Assembly (NCBI RefSeq): GCF_963855985.1 | Contig: NC_087090.1 | Location: 12,336,501 to 12,400,500, forward strand | DNA: 64,000 bases | Source of the DNA: Ostrinia nubilalis | Lineage: Eukaryota > Arthropoda > Insecta > Lepidoptera > Crambidae | Reading direction: 5' to 3' | Shown: positions 25,967 through 36,256 of the stretch, one piece after another | Numbering within the stretch: the first letter of the stretch is position 1 | How the letters are laid out: the number at the start of each line of letters is the position of its first letter | Notes under the pieces: generated by a model | Database searches by the model: none | Seen by the model: only the letters and a program-made list of their open reading frames with translations | What the model was told of the DNA's origin: nothing | Made by a program: the position numbers and the translations under genes

Positions 25967-27539
25967 GTGGATGTTATTGACGCTGAAGACATAAACTTTG
26001 AATTTATATCAATAATTCACTTATGTACAATGATATTATTGATTTATCGTAACCCCGGGCCGGCGGAGCGCGGCCACTCACGATAGCGTGGCCAAAATAG
26101 ACTTACGGCGAACATCTCCACCGGCAGGAGATAACGCACGCTGCCCAATCGTCTTATTTTTATTTTATTATTATAAACCACTTACAAGACCATACAACCA
26201 GTATTACGTTAAATAAAGAGCAAGAAGCTCGTAAATCATTCGTAGCGTCGGACCCTGAGTACCGCTATGATCAGATAACTCGTTGTTTACCTTAATCGCG
26301 ACAATAGATGCATCAGAATGCCTCAACTAATTAGCAGTCAGATACGTGTGTGCCAATTAATATGAAAATGTAAGGACATTTTAATTGACAGCAAATGAGT
26401 TGCCCAAGCTCTTTGTTATGGATGGCGTGTGGCAGTGCAAGGCTTCATGTGGGAATGCGACTCTGCCCATACGAGTTTGATATTTGACTGTGTGTCAAAG
26501 AGGCTATGTGAATGGCTCTTTTCGTGTGCCTCGAGTTTTCCTCCTTTCCTCTTGATATCCGAAACCTTACTTTCCATTTAAAAAAGGATATAAAAGACTA
26601 AAAATAAAATGTTTTGATATAATAATGACAATTTTATAGAGCTTCATTCATCGTGAAAAAAAAATTTAGAAAAACATATCTACAATTTGGATGTTTTTGT
26701 GCTTGAAGCTTTTCAAATGATCACAAACAAGTATCGACATTTATCGTAAACATAGTGTCCATTGTTATCTATTTTCTGTTAAAGCTATTCAACAGCCTGG
26801 ATATCAAGTTACGGTGGATTTAATATACTAAACGATTGTAGAACTAGAGCAAGAGCGTTTGTTGCATAATATCCTTGTTATTTTGTAGTAAATTTTAGTT
26901 ATTTATTTACTATTTAAAACGCAATTCGAGGCTAAAAAAATACAAACGAGAATTTCAGTTCTCATTCATTCATAGAATCCTCGCGAAAAAAGTTAATTAT
27001 AATTTTCAGAGAAACGCCGATAAACACTTTAGTTTGTACAAATAAAGTAGGTATACAAGAGTAGAGGGCAATTTCGGTAGAGGGCGGACGGCGGGAAACC
27101 GCGTGAAATGAAAAAGGGCTACCTACGTTCGGAAATACTTATACTTAAGCCTACAAGATATGCTCTTCTATACTAATATTATAAATGCGAAAGTAACTCT
27201 GTCTGTCTGTCTTGCTTTCACGCCTAAACCACTGAACCGATTTTCATGAAACTCGGCATAGAGATAGTTTGAGTCCCGGGAAAGGACATAGGATAGTTTT
27301 ATCCCGGTTTTTGAAACAGGGACGCGAGCGATTAAGGTTTTTTTGTGACAGACAAAATTCCACGCGGGCGAAGCCGCGGGTGGTAAGCTAGTTCTTTATA
27401 TTATAACGAGGTTATGGATAGAATGATCAATTATTTGTTTGGTTACAGGTTACCATTACAGAAACATAGTGCCACTAACTGGCACCCTTATGTTACAATG
27501 TGTTAGCGTAATGACATTAATTAAACGTTATTGTTTCAG
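25967..27539. other. Intergenic or intronic stretch
   Basis: Holds a GC-rich patch around 26045-26150 with the short inverted pair GGCCAC/GTGGCC, and the repeat at 27174-27391. No coding segment could be supported. Confidence 0.4.
27174..27391 (+). repeat. Common lepidopteran RTE/SINE-like repeat
   Basis: Runs from TACTAATATTATAAATGCG through a GTCTGTCTGTCT run and CCGATTTTCATGAAACTC to CGCGGGCGAAGCCGCGGG...AAGCTAGT. Both end phrases recur in fragments at 29034-29395 and, inverted, near 34.9 kb. It is likely a non-autonomous retroelement relic. Family name left open. Confidence 0.7.
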
Positions 27540-27609
27540 CGACTACGAGACAATGGAGGCAAACGCGCGAGAGTGGCGAGGGAGGAGGCACGGGACCAGA
27601 CGGTTACAG
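27540..27609 (+). CDS. Receptor tyrosine kinase, upstream ectodomain exon (partial gene)
   Basis: A 70-base exon with a good polypyrimidine tract and acceptor (TTGTTTCAG) and a consensus donor (CAG|GTAAGT). It starts in phase 0 and leaves one base, which joins the next exon as GGG (Gly). The encoded piece is basic and polar (RLRDNGGKRARVAREEARDQ) with no recognised domain. Support comes from the splice sites and the phase match, not homology. Exons further 5' are expected because no secure start codon or signal peptide is attached. Confidence 0.6.
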
Positions 27610-27973
27610 GTAAGTAAAAATAATGAATTAAGTTTTACTTAGTACCTAATTGGGTATATCCTTTCTACTTTAGATATTTTATGAGCTAGAAGCAGTTCTT
27701 TACATGACAGTAAAGTAACTATCAGTTACTTAGGTATAAGTAAGTATTTCTCTATTAGGGGCGCGTCGTCAAAGTACCTAATAATTTTAGTCTCAACCGT
27801 CAATAGATGTTCAAATCCAATAAAAGAATATGGTCTATTAGTGGTGAAGTTATGAGTATAGAAAAACAGTGCAGGGTAGCTTTCATAAAACATAAACGAA
27901 TTCCTTTTTCCTTTTTGAGATACCCTTGCGATGTTTGCAAATTACCTACTTTGAGCAAAATCTTCATTTTCAG

Positions 27974-28129
27974 GGAAACTATTCAAAGGCCCGTGCTTGC
28001 CCCAGTCTTGCCTCGGAGGCGTCGAGGAAGTGGCCTGTGTGCCTCTGAATAACAACACGACGCACTACTGCCTGTGCACCTCAAACGGTCTGCCGCCCAC
28101 TAGTGACTTCAAATGCCCTAGGAGCACAG
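27974..28129 (+). CDS. Receptor tyrosine kinase, Cys-containing ectodomain exon
   Basis: Bounded by TTTTCAG and ACAG|GTGACT. In frame it encodes about 52 residues with six cysteines in an order suggesting a small disulphide or EGF-like module: GPCLPQSCLGG, EEVACVPLNNNTT, HYCLCTSNG, FKCP. NNT is a possible N-glycosylation site. It follows the 27540 exon in phase and leaves one base for the stalk exon. A partial EGF-like fold is an inference from cysteine spacing. No leucine-rich, Ig, Frizzled or kringle module is visible in the window, so the ectodomain class remains undecided. Confidence 0.75.
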
Positions 28130-28145
28130 GTGACTATGGTTTCTA

Positions 28146-28275
28146 AGGCTGAGTTGCTCCACCTAACTTTAACCGTAACTATAACGATAACACTGGTTAT
28201 CTTATGCTTTTCGTTTGGGATTTGACAGATTTTTGACGTTTGTTAAAGTTAAAGTAAGATAGTGCAACCCAGCCT
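28146..28275. mobile_element. 130-bp MITE with TA target duplication
   Basis: The ends are AGGCTGAGTTGC and GCAACCCAGCCT, with TA at 28144-28145 and 28276-28277. The inner arms share TAACTTTAAC/GTTAAAGTTA. It sits 16 bases after the donor of the Cys-rich exon. Noncoding, Tc1/mariner-like by target site. Confidence 0.7.
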
Positions 28276-28744
28276 TAGTTTAAAGCTGTGATGTTAGGTA
28301 GAGACACGAATGTTTGTTAACTCTGTTGTTTAATTAAGAATTTTTACTTGTAAGTTTCCACTTCAATTAAAATGGTTTCGTCGTAGTAATAACAAGTTTC
28401 GCAAATCAATCCTAGTTAGTTAATTTCCCGCTGTTGAATGAACACCGTCTTGTGCTCTAAAATGGGACCATAACTATTATATGGTTTAGATATCATTATT
28501 TTATTTTGTTATTGCGCCTAATTATAGTTAAATTTCAAGAATCGTGTAGATAAAGTCAAAGAACTCATATAACTGAAAAAATCTGAGAATTCTTTGAAGC
28601 AAAGTACCACTTTAAAATAAATAAGGCTTCTCGCATTAATTATGAAAATCTAATTTTAGTATAAGTGCGCTCGTAATAAAAGTTAAATGAAGTAGCTACG
28701 AAATAGGTAGGTATCCTACCAATTATTGTAAAAGTAACTATGTC

Positions 28745-28862
28745 TGTTATGGATGTTGTGGATGCGGGCAGCGCAGGACCGTGCATTGTGATTTGTGAAA
28801 AACCTTGGAGGAGGCCTTTGTCTAGCAGTGGACGTCATTTGGCTGAACTGAACGAACTATGC
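28745..28862 (+). repeat. RTE retrotransposon 3' end
   Basis: GATGCGGGCAGCGCAGGACCG followed by AGGAGGCCTTTGTCTAGCAG and TGGACGTCATTTGGCTGA is the reverse complement of the start of the longer RTE fragment at 31099-31490. Relic in a receptor-kinase intron. Confidence 0.7.
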
Positions 28863-29033
28863 CAGTAAACAAAAATGTTTATTAATATTGTATAAATACC
28901 TCCCTAAAAACCTGAAAATTATAGAGTCGTTTTCAATGTCGCACTTAAGCATAAGCTCATCGCTCGCATCTTTTGACCAAAGGGTTCAGGTTTAGCTCTA
29001 AGATACCTACAAAACATCACAATCCTACTTAAT

Positions 29034-29395
29034 AATATTATAAATGCGAAAGTTTGGATGTCTGGATAGACATCCAAACATCCAAACTTTCATGTATGTT
29101 TGTTACTCTTTCACGCAAAAACTACTGAACGAGTTTTGTTGAAAAACTGTAAACACAGCCTATTATTGTTTATAACACAGATTAACATATAGGCTATAAT
29201 TTATGACGATATGTGACAAACTAAATTTCAATAAATAAATAAGACGTGGGTAAAAAGCACCATCTATCGTCATTGGTTAAAATCTACAGCGCTGGACAAA
29301 AAATACGTTCGTAAATATTAATGTGGGGGAAGCCGTGGAACGTCATCTATCAACAGCATCGTTAGTAATAAAACGAGGTCCACGCGTACGAAGTC
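29034..29395 (+). repeat. Diverged copy of the 27.2-kb repeat
   Basis: Opens with AATATTATAAATGCGAAAGT and closes with TACGAAGTCACGGGCGGCCG, the same end phrases as at 27174-27391. Near the start, a GGATGTCTGGATAGACATCC palindrome is followed by direct repeats of CATCCAAAC, a small local expansion. Confidence 0.55.
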
Positions 29396-29463
29396 ACGGG
29401 CGGCCGTTAGTGAATAAATGAATTATGAATTACAGACTTCTAATAAACTTCTCCTTTTTCCAG

Positions 29464-29558
29464 TGCCCGTGACGCCGGTGCCGATCCACAACATCATCCC
29501 ACCGACCACGTCCAACACCTCCGCAGAGAGTCGCTCGGCGTCGCCGGCCTCCGACGAG
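29464..29558 (+). CDS. Receptor tyrosine kinase, Ser/Thr/Pro stalk exon
   Basis: The acceptor CTCCTTTTTCCAG and donor GACGAG|GTAACA bound 95 bases. Two leading bases complete a Val codon, and the exon then encodes a low-complexity stalk (VPVTPVPIHNIIPPTTSNTS, then SRSASPASDE) consistent with an O-glycosylated spacer before the membrane. It ends in phase 0, matching the transmembrane exon. Its 3' end and the start of the following intron recur three times downstream as degenerate copies. Confidence 0.8.
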
Positions 29559-29905
29559 GTAACATCCATCTTCATTACGTTTTTACGCAGACACTTTTTA
29601 GGGTTCCCTCGTTGTTCTCTCAATCTATACTTTACTACTATTACAGATTTTGTTAGGTTTAAAGCGCTAACTTCCAGAACTACTGGTCCGAATTTAAAAA
29701 ATATTTTTGGAGCCCAAGGAGGAATTCTATAAGCTCTCATATTATTATACCATCACGCTACGACTAAGCAGCAGAGCATTAATTAAAAATGTTACGAAAA
29801 TGGGAAAAATATTCTAACAGTTTTTACGGGTACGAAGTCGCAGGCACGGCTTGTATTTTTTTTTTACTTATATGTTTCCCGCGTAACAATTGAAATGATA
29901 AATAA

Positions 29906-29985
29906 GCTTCTGATGAGGTAAACATCCATCATTATTGTCTCTTTTTAGGGTTCTTTTAATGTTTTTCTAAGGGTTTTCCGCATTG
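29906..29985 (+). pseudogene. Stalk-exon junction duplicate 1
   Basis: GCTTCTGATGAG|GTAAACATCCATC mirrors GCCTCCGACGAG|GTAACATCCATC at the stalk exon donor (both encode ASDE), and the following TTTTTAGGGTTC matches the parent intron. Only the last four codons remain, with a stop just upstream in that frame. Confidence 0.6.
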
Positions 29986-30741
29986 CAATATTGAAGTAAG
30001 AAGCACACACATAAATGGGTGAATATCCCAAGTACGTTTTTTACGCGGCGGAGCTGAGAATCGATGGGAGAAATGTAACTAGAGCGATGATTTTTTTTCT
30101 GTATATAGTTAAAACAGCGTTTTACACGATAGCAAAGTCTTCAGGACAATAGGTAGTTATTTTATGTACTAAAAAAAATTTCAAAGGCCCAAAATCTAAT
30201 AGCGGTGGCGTGTCCTAACTCTATTTCTACTCATAAATTGTGTTATTCCTTCTTTCTCGGGGATTCTAGTAATTTAAGAATAGTATAGCCATAAAATACA
30301 TTAAATAAGACTTCCAAATGATATGAAAGAAATGTGATATTTCATAATTTAAGTATTTTAAATAGCCTTTCAAAACTGTCCCACGAAAAAAAGCAATTAC
30401 AGTGGCTCAATTTCGACACTCTCTTACATCTCCAAAGAAGCTTTGAGAGACGTAGAGTTCTTCTTCCCTGCATCACACAGCTGTGTCCTCCTGATCGGGC
30501 TATAAAGACTTGCGACTTGTGGTATTGTTTTTCCAGCAGACCCGTAAATATTTGTATCAGCGGCACAGGAATACAAATTTTTTCAATTTCGCTGACAAGT
30601 GTATGAGTGAAAGCTACTTACTTAGATGCTAAACGATTCTTTAACATGATTAAAGTTTGGTGTTTTGTTGTATCTGCATACAGAAATTATTGATCAGAAT
30701 TATAGTTTTCTTTATAATTTGAATTTTGTTACAGTTTTTTA

Positions 30742-32969
30742 ATTCCGGTGGCGCAATTTCGGTGGCTCCGGTGGCGAATCTATTGCCAGGATTGTTCTTA
30801 TTGGCTCTGGAGCATTGTACCTAGGTCTACTAAGGTCTCAGTCATAACTACAATATCGTCAGTTAATCGAAATTGTGTGATGTACTCGCCATATCTTGAT
30901 ACTGAGCTCGGTCTAGCTCAGAAGCTTGAAAACCTCTAACTGGGAGGTAGTGAAGACTTTAAGAGATTGTGGTGTCTCCAACTCTGAACCCTCGCAGCAA
31001 TCAGATAAGTTTCGAGTTCTGATCTTGGGGGAGGGCTGATAAATGATGAAGTTTTCATACAAATACTTCAGAAGTTGCATGTTCGTTCGTTCGTTTCAGC
31101 CAAATGACGTCCACTGCTGGACAAAGGCCTCCCCCAAGGTTTTCCATAATGAACGATCCTGCGCTGCCCGCATCCAGGCTCTTCCCGCGACCTTTACCAG
31201 ATCGTCGGTTCACCTAGTAGGAGGCCTGCCCACGCTACGTCTTCCAGCCCATGGTCGCCACTCGAGAACTTTCCTGCCCTAACGGCTATCGTCTCTACGA
31301 GCTATGTGCCCCGCCCACTGGCACTTGATTTTAGCAATTCTGCGAGCTATATCGGTTACTTTGGTTCTCCTGCGGATCTCCTCATTTCTGATTCGATCAC
31401 GCAGGGAAACTCCGAGCACAGCACGCTCCATCGCCCTTTGGGTGTCCGTGAGCCTTCTTATGAGGCCCATAGTAAGCGACCACTGATTTCATAAGCTCAG
31501 TTGTGATTTCATTATCTCCTGGTTCATACCTTGTTGTTTTTAATAGGGCATTCTAATCTCGCTCAAGCTAAAGTCTAGGATATCTTCGCTAAAGTGTCGG
31601 AATAATCTCGATCTTCAGCCTAATTACTTGTAGTGCTTCTTAATCTCTCCTAGCAGCTTAGGCATCTTAAAAACAGATGAGAATAGTTCTGAAACAGCTA
31701 AAATTTCCCTAGTCTCGTAGGTTGCAATCTATTCTGCCACTCGAGCTGAAAATTCGTGGGATTTTGGAGCTGGATTGGCACTGGTCGTGGCTTAGACTTT
31801 ATCAGTCGACATCTTTTGAGCATCTTTTATTCGGTATTCTTCTATTTCGGTGATCTCTTCTTCTTCCTCGGTCCCTCACTGATGAGGATCGCGACCGCAG
31901 ATAGTGTTCCTCCATAGACTGCGGTCATAAGCTGTGTGGTGATCGGAGAATGCACATGTGATTAAATTGCCTGTTCGTCTAAAAATGATTACTACATTTT
32001 GATTTTTGCAGTACTATTAGGGTGCAGCTCAGTACGTTTTTACAGTTCTGGCATCTTTTGCTAGGCCTTCTCTCTCCATGAGGCTGGCTGGATTTAGTCC
32101 TCCGTTTCTTAATTGTACTACTTTCATTTAGCTCACAAATATGTAATGTGTTAGTTCAGTAGTTGGTATGGACCTAGAAATATCTTCATACTTAATCTCC
32201 AGTTCGCATGGTCTTCTTTCTATAATTAGTTGCGTAATTCTGAGTGTAGGATAGGTATGATACCATCATGAAAACTTGGCTAGCCTGGACCAACATTTTT
32301 ACTTATGGAAGATAAACCTAACACCAACCTGGGGAAGTTGGTCGCCCTCCCGGGACTAGAGTTGGTTTCTGGGTTTGAGGGTCATGTATGATGTCTTTGT
32401 GATGAGTCTAGAATAACGGGGCTGTTGGCGGCTAGAGCCAGAAAGTTTTGGATTTGTTCTTTATGGAGGGATTTTGCCGCTATCACCATGCTTAGCAGGC
32501 TAGTTAGTAGTTCCAGTATGGTAGTATAATACTTGGAAAGATGCTGCAGCCCACCCTCCAGTATTTTGATTGCTTAGTCGGCTCTTACGACTCACATGGG
32601 AAGATCTGATGCTTTTTTAGGGTCACAACACAGGCCTGAATATTGTTTTTAATTATAAACATCTTTACTGGATAATAATACTTAATTGATTACAAATAAA
32701 CAAGTAATTTACAAATAAATAAGTAATTTGAGATAATCATCCATAACATTCCGAATTCCGCTGTATAAATAAATTTCGGTGGATTGGTTCTTAATTCCGG
32801 TGGCTTAAATACAATTTCGGTGGCTCTTGATAATTTCAAATTAACATATCTCGAGAAGTATTAATAATATTTTGATCTCTACCATATCATTGAATAATAC
32901 AAGTTATTTACTATTATTTCTGCCACAAAAAAGTTTTAGAAAGTGTAAATTAAAATTCGCCACCGGAAT
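30742..32969. mobile_element. 2.2-kb TIR element with CGGTGGC motif repeats
   Basis: Starts ATTCCGGTGGCG and ends CGCCACCGGAAT, with TA on both sides (30740-30741, 32970-32971). A motif reading ATTTCGGTGGC or ATTCCGGTGGC occurs three times at the left end (30742-30775), three times toward the right (about 32774-32823) and once inverted at the right end. The interior contains an RTE fragment (31099-31490, minus) and further LINE-like text near 31.83-31.95 kb. No transposase was recognised. The TA target suggests the Tc1/mariner/pogo group. Confidence 0.6.
31099..31490 (-). pseudogene. RTE retrotransposon C-terminal fragment
   Basis: The minus-strand frame encodes the typical end of an RTE reverse transcriptase: MGLIRRLTDTQRAMERAVLG, the block RDRIRNEEIRRRTKV and KCQWAGHIARRDD. 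After a stop the homologous tail continues with frame breaks to the 3' end AAATGACGTCCACTGCTGG read in reverse. It is an inactive fragment lying inside the CGGTGGC element. Confidence 0.85.
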
Positions 32970-33067
32970 TAGGCAAAAAACGAGTTTGTTGATATTCACC
33001 CAAATCTATTATACCTACCTATACGTAGGACTACTAGACTAGTACCATGCGGAGAGTTAAGAAAGTT

Positions 33068-33200
33068 GCGTCACCACCATTGTAGCCTTCTGATGAAGTG
33101 CATCCATCTTCATTATGTTTTATAGATAGGTTTGGTTGGTATTGTCACTAGCCTCTGATTTATAGCCATTTTAATTAAGTTTTTTATACAGACACCTTTT
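33068..33200 (+). pseudogene. Stalk-exon junction duplicate 2
   Basis: CCTTCTGATGAA|GTGCATCC plus CATCTTCATTATGTTTTA parallels the parent exon end and intron start, and ACAGACACCTTTTAGGGTTT near 33.19 kb matches the parent intron about 45 bases on, with an inserted stretch between. A TAG stop lies in the exon-like part. Confidence 0.65.
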
Positions 33201-33264
33201 AGGGTTTCTCGATTCAAGTCATTAAAAAGGTTTTCCGCATTACGTTGATTAAAAAATATTCACG

Positions 33265-33350
33265 TCCGCGGAATGCCAGTCGGTGTCGTCGGCTTCGGAC
33301 GAGGTATCCATCCATCTTCATTATACCAGACAACTCTTGGGGTTCACGGG
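33265..33350 (+). pseudogene. Stalk-exon junction duplicate 3, frame and donor preserved
   Basis: 39 bases (33265-33303) align without gaps to the 3' end of the stalk exon at roughly 74% identity and read SAECQSVSSASDE against SAESRSASPASDE. They are followed by GTATCCATCCATCTTCATTA against GTAACATCCATCTTCATTA. No acceptor is seen close upstream, and an in-frame TAA lies just before the duplicated part, so a used exon is unlikely, but the coding pattern is intact. Confidence 0.7.
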
Positions 33351-34916
33351 GATTATAAACTACAAAGCCTGTTAAATTAAGCGGAAAGTTTAGTCTTAAC
33401 TAATTTTGTGCATTAAGTCAGATTAAATCTGTCTGAATTTGTCTCTACATCTAGCACTGTTAGCTACATAGATAGAATAGATTATTATAATTCCTTAATA
33501 TATTATTTTGTTAATTTCTCTTAGTCTTTTGCAAAGGATGTTCCAAGAATAAATCCTAGGAAATGTTCAGAGATTGGTGATGATTACTACTAACTTATCC
33601 ATGACTAATCGACATTCTTAGTAACTTTATAATAAAACCAATTACAATATTATTGTAGACGGGATTGTAAAGTTATCGAGAATGAGTAGCTTCTGAAACA
33701 CCCTAACCCTGGAAGGAACCCTGATAACTGAAAATCGACTCTACCTTGACCGGTTTTTATCACTTTATCTATAGTCCCGCTCATCCGCATGACACATTAA
33801 CTCAAGTCAGTCAAGATAGGAACAATTTACGGTCTGTTTGCCCTGCAATCTTGCGTCCTGGGAAGAATTAATCGAGATCGATGGGCAATCAACGGTAATT
33901 ACGTATTCTGTACAGCAGATTCAGTACAACAGCAGACAATTTTAATATTAGACGCAGCGAAATTACACCGTAATAATCAATAAATACATGTACCAGCAGT
34001 AAATTATGGTAATGCGAAAGAAATTACGGAGAGCTTAGTACCGTTTAATAAATGTTAATCATTCTTACATGGCAGGTTTCATATTCTGCGCACTTATTTT
34101 TTTAAAGCGTGAGAAATTTTCGCATGTTTTATTATTGCGTTGCTGTTTTCTGTGCTTATTTAGGTATTACTCTAATTTTATCATTTGTAGGAGCAATCCA
34201 AAAAACAAATCACTTTACCTCCTTATGGTCACATAAGAGCCGCAGCAATCCTGTAATGCAAGCCATAAAACATTTATATCTTTTCCCTTACTATCTATTT
34301 TGTTTGTGTCTCTGGTTAGGTAAAATAGATACCCATTTTTCGCGAGATGGAAAACAAAATCAGTATTTTTCCATGAACTGATAAATATTCATGTTGGGTC
34401 AGCGTGATAACGTTGTCAACCAAATTAAAAGACTGCCCACGTTCCACGTAGTATATTTTAGCTTTTATCATTGTGCTATCAATCAATAGTAAAGCTTTGC
34501 GTTTGCGATAGGTACAATAGGTTTGCTGAATAAATCAATACTTGGGATAATAATATATTTTATGGAGTACCAGAAGTGTTTTAAGGCTTTCAGTAGGCTC
34601 TACCTAACTACAATGAAAAATTAAATGGATAGAATGTATTAGGTTTTTAACCATTTACAAACGCACATAAATCTTCTTCCGCTGTGTCACAAATCTGACA
34701 TTGCTCAATAAGATCGACAGCTTAAGTCCAGGATAATATTTATTTTCAAGCAATACTTAAGGATGACTTAAGCCTACCATGTCCTAACCAAACTGGAAGG
34801 AACAAACACAAACTGTTTTCTCGTGTGTCAATCTGAGAATTGAACGACCGTAATAAAATACAATGACGCCCGAGAAGTTATTTAACGCCCAAACGGTAGT
34901 CTTAAATCAATATGAC

Positions 34917-35060
34917 AAACTAGTTGTACCCGCGTCTTCGTACGCGTGAAAACGACTTTCATACTAACTTCCAACCCCCGTTTTACCCCCTTAGAGGTGG
35001 AGTTTCGTAAAATACCTACATTCTTAGCGGACGTCTAGGAACCTATCTGCCTCAAATTTG
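34917..35060 (-). repeat. Inverted fragment of the 27-kb repeat
   Basis: ACTAGTTGTACCCGCGTCTT followed by CGTACGCGTG is the reverse complement of that family's 3' phrase. It is degenerate and ends 70 bases before the transmembrane exon. Confidence 0.5.
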
Positions 35061-35131
35061 TATGTGTTTAGTTTCTGAAAAGCCCACGACTGTAGCGAAA
35101 TATATTGTCAATTACCTTTTTTGTCCACCAG

Positions 35132-35329
35132 ATTTCCAAGTCTCTCGTGAGTCGAGACGTGTTTCCCGACTCTACCAGCAGCGACCTTCCAGCCGCCGGA
35201 GTCAATGGAGCTGGAGTACTTCTCGGCACTGCCGTCATTGGCGCCGTAGTCTTCATCCTGCTCGTTATCTCCGTCGTTATCTTCTACGTCAGAAGACGAA
35301 TGCGAAGAGTCGACGGCAAAGCGCAACCG
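35132..35329 (+). CDS. Receptor tyrosine kinase, transmembrane exon
   Basis: A 66-codon exon in phase 0 at both ends (acceptor TTTGTCCACCAG, donor CCG|GTAGGC). It encodes the last extracellular residues, a single membrane-spanning helix (GVLLGTAVIGAVVFILLVIS, then VVIFYV) and a basic stop-transfer cluster (RRRMRRVDGK), giving type I topology with the N-terminus outside. Reading on through the donor adds 14 codons (VGQAIETDNANST and a stop at 35371), followed by overlapping AATAAA signals, so a secreted-end or membrane-anchored kinase-less form could be made. Confidence 0.9.
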
Positions 35330-35371
35330 GTAGGCCAGGCTATTGAAACTGACAACGCTAACTCTACCTAA
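35330..35371 (+). CDS. Possible alternative tail from intron retention
   Basis: Continuing in frame past the transmembrane exon donor gives 13 residues, VGQAIETDNANST, then TAA. If used, the product would keep the ectodomain and membrane helix but lack the kinase, similar in design to the truncated forms known for vertebrate Trk receptors. Evidence is only the open frame and the poly(A) signals 130 bases on. Confidence 0.3.
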   Translation, partial: VGQAIETDNANST

Positions 35372-35502
35372 CGCTTCTTATTCTATCTTTCAAACGCACA
35401 GTGGGCACAGAATAGATTAGTACTACTGTGGGTCTGATAAAACTTTAAACGATTGCTCAAAAATGTGTTGTGATTTTCATTTGTTTTTATATTTTTGGTT
35501 GG

Positions 35503-35513
35503 AATAAAATAAA
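35503..35513 (+). terminator. Overlapping poly(A) signals in receptor intron
   Basis: Two overlapping AATAAA hexamers (35503-35508 and 35508-35513) lie 130 bases after the intronic stop codon and would suit the truncated receptor isoform. AT-rich DNA produces such hexamers often. Confidence 0.3.
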
Positions 35514-36000
35514 GCTTTATTAGCATCATTTAGTTTTATTTCGCCTTAAGTACTCTCAAAGAGTTTTCGTTGAATCTACGAACTGCCCCTGAATAAAAAA
35601 TATTTTTGTTTGCCAAAGTTGAGGTAAAGCCAAATAGAAAACAAATAAATCTTAATAGACTTGAATAACAACAATTGATTTCCACAATCATGAAATATTG
35701 GGCTACAATAACAAGTCTGATAAATTAAAATTGATATAAACTTTGACAAAATATTTGTTTCAAGTGATACCAATTACTCTAATTTTCAAGCATGAATTAA
35801 AAAGCATGGCAAAAAAGTTACGCCTTTCGTAGCCTTTTTCTTTTTATGTAGTTTTTTCTCGTGTTTAGTTTTCGGCCCCACTGTGCGACGTGTCTCTTAG
35901 TTCTTGTTTTTCTTTGCTATAACACGCATGTCCTATAAACTTCGTAACGTAGTAAAGCATCTCGCTGTGTAATTTTTTGGTCCAACTATCCTGTTTGTAG

Positions 36001-36193
36001 CGACGACCTGGAGAGCCGTTGCTTGCTGAACGGTATATAACGAACCCTCAGTACGGCGTGTATGGAGCCGGCGCGGGCGCAGCGCTAGCCGCCGGCGCAG
36101 AGGAGACCGGGGAACAGGTGCCGCATATTGACCGGAACGCACTCACGTTCCTTGAGGAGGTCGGGGAAGGGTGCTTTGGGAAAGTTCATAAAG
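36001..36193 (+). CDS. Receptor tyrosine kinase, juxtamembrane and glycine-loop exon
   Basis: Starts in phase 0 after CTGTTTGTAG and ends one base into a Gly codon (donor G|GTTTGT). It encodes RRPGEPLLAERYITNPQYGV, an Ala/Gly-rich linker and the start of the kinase with the nucleotide-binding loop GEGCFGKVHKG. NPQY is the NPxY-type juxtamembrane motif that in Trk receptors recruits Shc/FRS2 PTB domains after phosphorylation. This is one of the main reasons for a Trk-like reading. Confidence 0.92.
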
Positions 36194-36256
36194 GTTTGTA
36201 GAACAAGTTTGAATTAAACAATTTTGCTTAGTGTAGTTATAAATAAGATCAGTTAA

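Larger units (their letters stand above)
29559..35131. other. 5.6-kb receptor intron, TE-rich
   Basis: Lies between the stalk and transmembrane exons. It holds three partial copies of the stalk exon/intron junction, a TIR element at 30742-32969 with RTE sequence inside, and an inverted fragment of the 27-kb repeat at 34.9 kb. The open frames here (for example 34109-34381) have no family features or splice support. Confidence 0.6.

Noticed and set aside
29418..29740. Overlapping frames of about 105 codons on both strands
   Set aside because: Only 29464-29558 in one frame is supported by splice sites and phase; the rest runs into the intron.
34109..34381. 90-codon hydrophobic frame in the receptor intron
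   Set aside because: Possible membrane segments, but AT-rich codons favour this by chance and no splice sites fit.
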